A DNA stretch of 64,000 bases from Caulochytrium protostelioides (Eukaryota; Chytridiomycota; Caulochytriomycetes; Caulochytriales; Caulochytriaceae). Made by a program: the position numbers and the translations under genes. The stretch lies in contig ML014112.1 in the NCBI GenBank assembly GCA_003615045.1, positions 124,001 to 188,000 of the forward strand, in the 5' to 3' direction. The notes beneath the pieces were generated by a model that searched no databases, was not told where the DNA came from, and saw only the letters and a list, made by a program, of their open reading frames with translations. The stretch's first letter is position 1; each line of letters opens with the position of its first letter. Shown one piece after another: positions 60,332-64,000 of this stretch.

Positions 60332-61287
60332 CTCGGTCGATGCGCGGGACGCTCGATGGACACGGCGGCTCGGTCAATGGCGGCTCTCGGTCGTCCGGCG
60401 CTCAGCGCCGCTGCGCAGAAAGGCAGCCCTACCGGCGGCGGCGCCGCGGCGACCACGTCGCGTCGATCGTCCCCGTGGCTCCGCCAAGGATCGGCGTCAC
60501 CCCATCACGTTCGCGTTCGCGTTCATGCGGGCTCCTTGGACGCGTCCGTCGCGGGGATGATCATACCCCATCCGCTCGTCACGCATCCGGCACGGCCGAC
60601 GTGGCACGTGGCACGTGGTGGCGCACGATCGGCACCGCCCCGCGCGTGCGGCGCTACGCCATGCTACGCCACGCGCCCGCCCAAGCGGACCGTCCAGCGA
60701 TGCGCCAGGGCCTCCGGAAAGGGGAGCCGCCGCGGAGGCCCGGGTCCATAACAAGCGTGCGGCCGCGCGGCCGCCGATCCGACCGAGGATCCTCCCTCGA
60801 CGCCGACGTTCTGGCCGAGGCCCTGACACGAGAACCGCTCTCACAGCGGGATATCGAAGCGATCGACGCACGCGCCGGAGACCGCGACCGCGACCACGAG
60901 CCGTCACGGTCGGGTGATGAGGGCGACGCCATGACCTCCCTCGACCCGGTGAGGCCGCCCATCCACGCGGGATGGGTGGTGGCGGTCCGAGAGGCCGGAG
61001 AGTCGATCGCCACCCCCGGAATGAACGACCGCGTGGGGACGCGCTAGCCAGCCTCGTGGACGTCCATGAGGCCATGCCGGCCTGCTCCCGCGGCATCCAG
61101 CATCGCCACGAGAGGGACGGCAGGCCGGTCGTCGTGGATGGATCCACGAAGGACGCCATCAGCGCGTCGGACGCGCGTCCCGGAATCGCCCCCCCGCGCC
61201 CCCGAGACCCCGGATGGCCCCCTCGGACCCACGCAGCCGCAACATCCATCACCCAAGAGGATCCAATGCTAAATAAAGTTTAGAACA
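60332..61287. other. Intergenic region, no supported gene
   Basis: Upstream of the sirtuin and downstream of the last gene. GTGGCACGTGGCACGTGG (about 60600-60617) holds overlapping CACGTG E-box motifs. No open frame shows features beyond base composition. Confidence 0.5.
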
Positions 61288-63984
61288 TCAGGAAGGCGAC
61301 AGGCCGTCCTCGGACATGGAAGCGGCACGCAGCGACGAGGCGTCCGAGACCGACGCCGTCAGGAGCATCGAGGTGCGCTGCGGGCGCGGCGAGAGCGGCG
61401 TCGTCGCGGCGTCGGCCTCGCCGGCGTCCGCGACGCCGAGGCGGTCCAGGCCCCGACCCGGCCGACCGTCCAGGGGCCGCGCCACAGGCCGCGCCGCGGT
61501 CGCCACGGCGTCGGCGGCCAGCGCGTCCGTCGCGGCGCCCGCGGCGCCATCCGCGCCCCCCGCCGCGGCCGCGCCATGCCGTCCGACGTGCTCGAGGGAC
61601 GCGACCAAGGCCGGGTCGGCGGCGTCGGGCGAGGACACGGGCATCGGGAGCCCCGCGTCGCTCGGGCCATTCGAGCGGGTCCGCGCCCCCGCGCCGTCGC
61701 CGCCAGGGCCGGAGCTGCCCGCGGCGCTGTCGAAGCCGCCGTCGGTGCCGTCATCGCCATCGCCGTCGCCGTCGCCGCTGCTGCCGCTGCCGCTGCCGCG
61801 GCGGTCGGCGCCTGGCGTGGCGCGGCGCAGGGAGTAGCTGCGGCAGATCGTGTCGAGGCGCTGGCGGACGCGCACGTGGCTCGCGCCCATCTCGAGGGTG
61901 CGCGTGCCCTCCATGATCGTCTCCATCAGGACATCGAGCTTGTCAAGCGCAAAGTCGGTCGTGCTCGGCTCCGGCGATGGGTCGGCAATGGCGTCGGCGG
62001 CGGCCTGCAACGCCTGCAGGGGCTTGGCGCTGTGTCGCGTCAGCGTCGACAGGAGGCTCTCGGACGGCGACGCCGTGGGGTCGATCCCGCGGCCGCCCAC
62101 GCCGCCGCCGGCGCTCGGAGAGCGGACCAGATCCGTCGCGGAGGCGGCGGTCATCGCGGCCGCCGACGAGGCGGCTGGGGGCGTCGGCGTCGAGCCCGAG
62201 GTCGGCGTGCCGGACCCGCGATCGTCGCTGGCGCTGCCGTGGGCGCTGCGCGGCACGGCGGCGGCGGCGGACGGGTAGTAGGGGTGGGACCGCGGGGCGT
62301 GGCCGATGCCGCCCATGGCCAGGGGCGAAGCGCTGAGACGGCCGCGCTCGTCGCGCAGGTCGGCGAGCAGCTGCGCGGCGGCGGCGTGGGCCGAGGCGGC
62401 GTGCGGGTGCGGCGACGCCGTCGTGGGCCGTGCGAGCCCGCGGCTGTGCCCGTGGAGAGCTGGATACCGCAGGGACTGGGCGCGCTGCAGCGTAGCGAGG
62501 GTCGCGGTGGCGGGCGACGGCGACGGCGACGGTGACGCTGACAGCGACGGCGCGTCACCGCGGTCGAGGCCGAGGGGGCCGACGCTGCCGACGCGTCGTG
62601 CATGGGCGGCGCCGAGGCGGTCGGCGTGGGGCGTGTCGGCGCGGAGGGTGGTGAACGAGCGGCCGAGCGGCGTGCCGTCGCCGCGGCGCGAGGCGAGGCC
62701 CACGAGGCTCCCGCTGCTGCGACTCGAGGCGAGCCCGCGGGGTGGCGGCCCGCGCGGCGAGGTCGACGACGCGAGCGCCATCGGCCGGTGAGACGAGGGC
62801 GTCGCCGCGGCGGCGGCGGCCGGCGACCCGTCCGCCGTCAGCGTGGGAATGGCGGCGCCGTCCGGCGGCGCGCGCTGCTGGCGCCGGTGTTGCGCGGCGC
62901 GATCGAGCGTGATGCTGCGGTCGAGGGCGTGCCACAAGCGGCGTGCGGCCTCGAGCTTGGGCGAGCGGGGCGGGCGGAGGCCGTCCGCTGAGCGCCGTCC
63001 CTCGCCGTCGTCGCCCACCCCCGCACCCCCGCCCGATGCGGCGGCCGCGGCCGCGGCGTCAGCGTCCGAGCCCGTGGACCGGCGCAGGCCTTCGTGCAGA
63101 TGGGGCGTGGACCGCGACGCCGCGACATCCTGCAAATGGAGCAGGAGGGGCGTGGCCGGCAACGAAGGGTCGCTGTCGGGCCGCGGCGCGGGACCCGCCG
63201 TCGAGGGCGCGCGCGAGGTGGACTCGGGCGACGGGGAGGGCGCGAGGCCGTCGTGCCGGGCCGAGGCCGCCGTCGAGCGGCGGTGATGCGACGACGACGC
63301 GCTGCGACTGTCGTCCTCGGCGTCGGCGGCGTCGTCCGCGGCGTCGTCCGCGATGCGCGACGGCAGCCCCGCGCTGAACCCGCCCGACCCACGGCGCAGG
63401 TGCAGCGTGTACAGCGACGAGCGGCTCTGGCGGCGCAGCGCACGCGTCAGCGCGTTGGCCTCGGCCTCCTCGGCCTCGTCCTCCTCGCTCGAGCGCGACG
63501 TGTGCGACGACCGGCGGCTGCGGCGGCCGCTCGCCGCGCCGCTGCGCCGGTCGGCCGGCAGCCCCGCGGGCCGGTGCGGCAGCGGGCCCAGGGTATCCGC
63601 GTCGTCCCCGCCGACGCCGCGGGGCCGCGCGGCGGCGGCGGGGTTGAAGGACCGCGGCGCCGAGCCGTGGGTCACCGTCGCGTAGCGCCGAAGAAAGCCG
63701 GCCCGCCGCGCCGGCGCCGCGTCGGGCTCGGCGGCCGGCGCGACCGGCTGCGTGTAAGCGAAGGGCGAGGTGCGCGGCGCGGCCGAGCCGGCGCCGGCGG
63801 GCGCGCCCGCGGCCACGGTCGCGCTGGTGGGGGTGGGGCGGCCCAGCGGCCGTGGCGGCGCGGCGTCGCGGCGCGTGGCGCCAGGGTCGCGACGGCGCGA
63901 GAGGGCGCCGCCCGGCGAGACGGGCGTGGCGGCCGACGCCGCCGTGGTATTCGAGCGCCGCAGCGTCTGCGTCAGGAGCCGCAT
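61288..63984 (-). CDS. Large Ser/Ala/Pro-rich disordered protein of unknown function
   Basis: The 898-residue frame starts at an ATG at 63984, 17 bases from the window edge; an upstream start or exon outside the window cannot be excluded. Ser, Ala, Arg and Pro dominate throughout, with many RRSS, SRSSGS and TPxSP segments typical of phosphorylation-rich cytoskeletal or signalling proteins. One helical, non-low-complexity segment is present near residues 670-720 (FALDKLDVLMETIMEGTRTL and ASHVRVRQRLDTICRSYSL), possibly the only folded part. The C-terminus (SMLLTASVSDASSLRAASMS) is Ser-rich. No family was recognised. Codon use and frame length fit a real gene, and no domain-bearing frame is antisense to it. 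Confidence 0.65.
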   Translation of the reverse strand: MRLLTQTLRRSNTTAASAATPVSPGGALSRRRDPGATRRDAAPPRPLGRPTPTSATVAAGAPAGAGSAAPRTSPFAYTQPVAPAAEPDAAPARRAGFLRRYATVTHGSAPRSFNPAAAARPRGVGGDDADTLGPLPHRPAGLPADRRSGAASGRRSRRSSHTSRSSEEDEAEEAEANALTRALRRQSRSSLYTLHLRRGSGGFSAGLPSRIADDAADDAADAEDDSRSASSSHHRRSTAASARHDGLAPSPSPESTSRAPSTAGPAPRPDSDPSLPATPLLLHLQDVAASRSTPHLHEGLRRSTGSDADAAAAAAASGGGAGVGDDGEGRRSADGLRPPRSPKLEAARRLWHALDRSITLDRAAQHRRQQRAPPDGAAIPTLTADGSPAAAAAATPSSHRPMALASSTSPRGPPPRGLASSRSSGSLVGLASRRGDGTPLGRSFTTLRADTPHADRLGAAHARRVGSVGPLGLDRGDAPSLSASPSPSPSPATATLATLQRAQSLRYPALHGHSRGLARPTTASPHPHAASAHAAAAQLLADLRDERGRLSASPLAMGGIGHAPRSHPYYPSAAAAVPRSAHGSASDDRGSGTPTSGSTPTPPAASSAAAMTAASATDLVRSPSAGGGVGGRGIDPTASPSESLLSTLTRHSAKPLQALQAAADAIADPSPEPSTTDFALDKLDVLMETIMEGTRTLEMGASHVRVRQRLDTICRSYSLRRATPGADRRGSGSGSSGDGDGDGDDGTDGGFDSAAGSSGPGGDGAGARTRSNGPSDAGLPMPVSSPDAADPALVASLEHVGRHGAAAAGGADGAAGAATDALAADAVATAARPVARPLDGRPGRGLDRLGVADAGEADAATTPLSPRPQRTSMLLTASVSDASSLRAASMSEDGLSPS

Positions 63985-64000
63985 GGGGAGCGTGCGTTTG

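Overview
The window is nuclear DNA from a very GC-rich fungus with few introns. A Zn2Cys6 activator of the ERT1/AcuK type (left edge) points to Fungi. An INTS11-like Integrator nuclease and a TOGARAM/crescerin-like TOG protein, whose family is tied to cilia, point to an early-diverging, flagellated (chytrid-like) lineage and not to Dikarya. Caulochytrium-like fungi are one candidate, but that is inference. Most genes are single open frames with G or C in the third position and long Ala/Pro/Gly/Ser low-complexity stretches. Many of the longest open frames in the window are antisense shadows of real genes. Three introns could be read: one in TSC13 and two in a tentative spliced gene at 16.4-17.2 kb.

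Layout. 0-2.4 kb: 3'-truncated ERT1/AcuK-like factor (-). 4.1-6.8 kb: exosome nuclease RRP6 (+). 7.7-10.6 kb: TOGARAM-like protein (+), convergent with a single-pass membrane protein (-, 10.8-12.4 kb). 13.7-14.9 kb: two-exon trans-2-enoyl-CoA reductase TSC13 (-). 15-24 kb: an accessory-looking stretch of visibly lower GC and low gene density. It holds a putative spliced gene, two proteins with N-terminal signal sequences and disordered bodies (one ending in a PP1-docking-like KQVHF motif), and tandem Fanzor/TnpB-like relics between those two genes.

24-34 kb: a DEAD-box-like protein with degenerate catalytic motifs, then a GBF1/Gea Arf-GEF whose open frame runs on into a C-terminal homeodomain. 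34-41.7 kb: uracil phosphoribosyltransferase, INTS11, an NAA40-like histone acetyltransferase interrupted by an exact 197-bp tandem duplication, and NDUFV1. 44-51.6 kb: a protein with an LIR-like motif, MOZART1, SPT4, DTWD1, proteasome alpha-7 and a mitochondrial Sel1-repeat protein. 52.5-60.3 kb: Raptor and a SIRT4-like sirtuin, tail to tail. 61.3-64 kb: a large disordered protein of unknown function.

The genes are housekeeping loci without operons, often in head-to-head or tail-to-tail pairs. Themes are nutrient signalling (Raptor, ERT1/AcuK, SIRT4), RNA processing (RRP6, INTS11, SPT4, DTWD1), microtubules (TOGARAM, MOZART1), membrane traffic (GBF1) and lipid elongation (TSC13). All calls come from reading the sequence; no database search was run.
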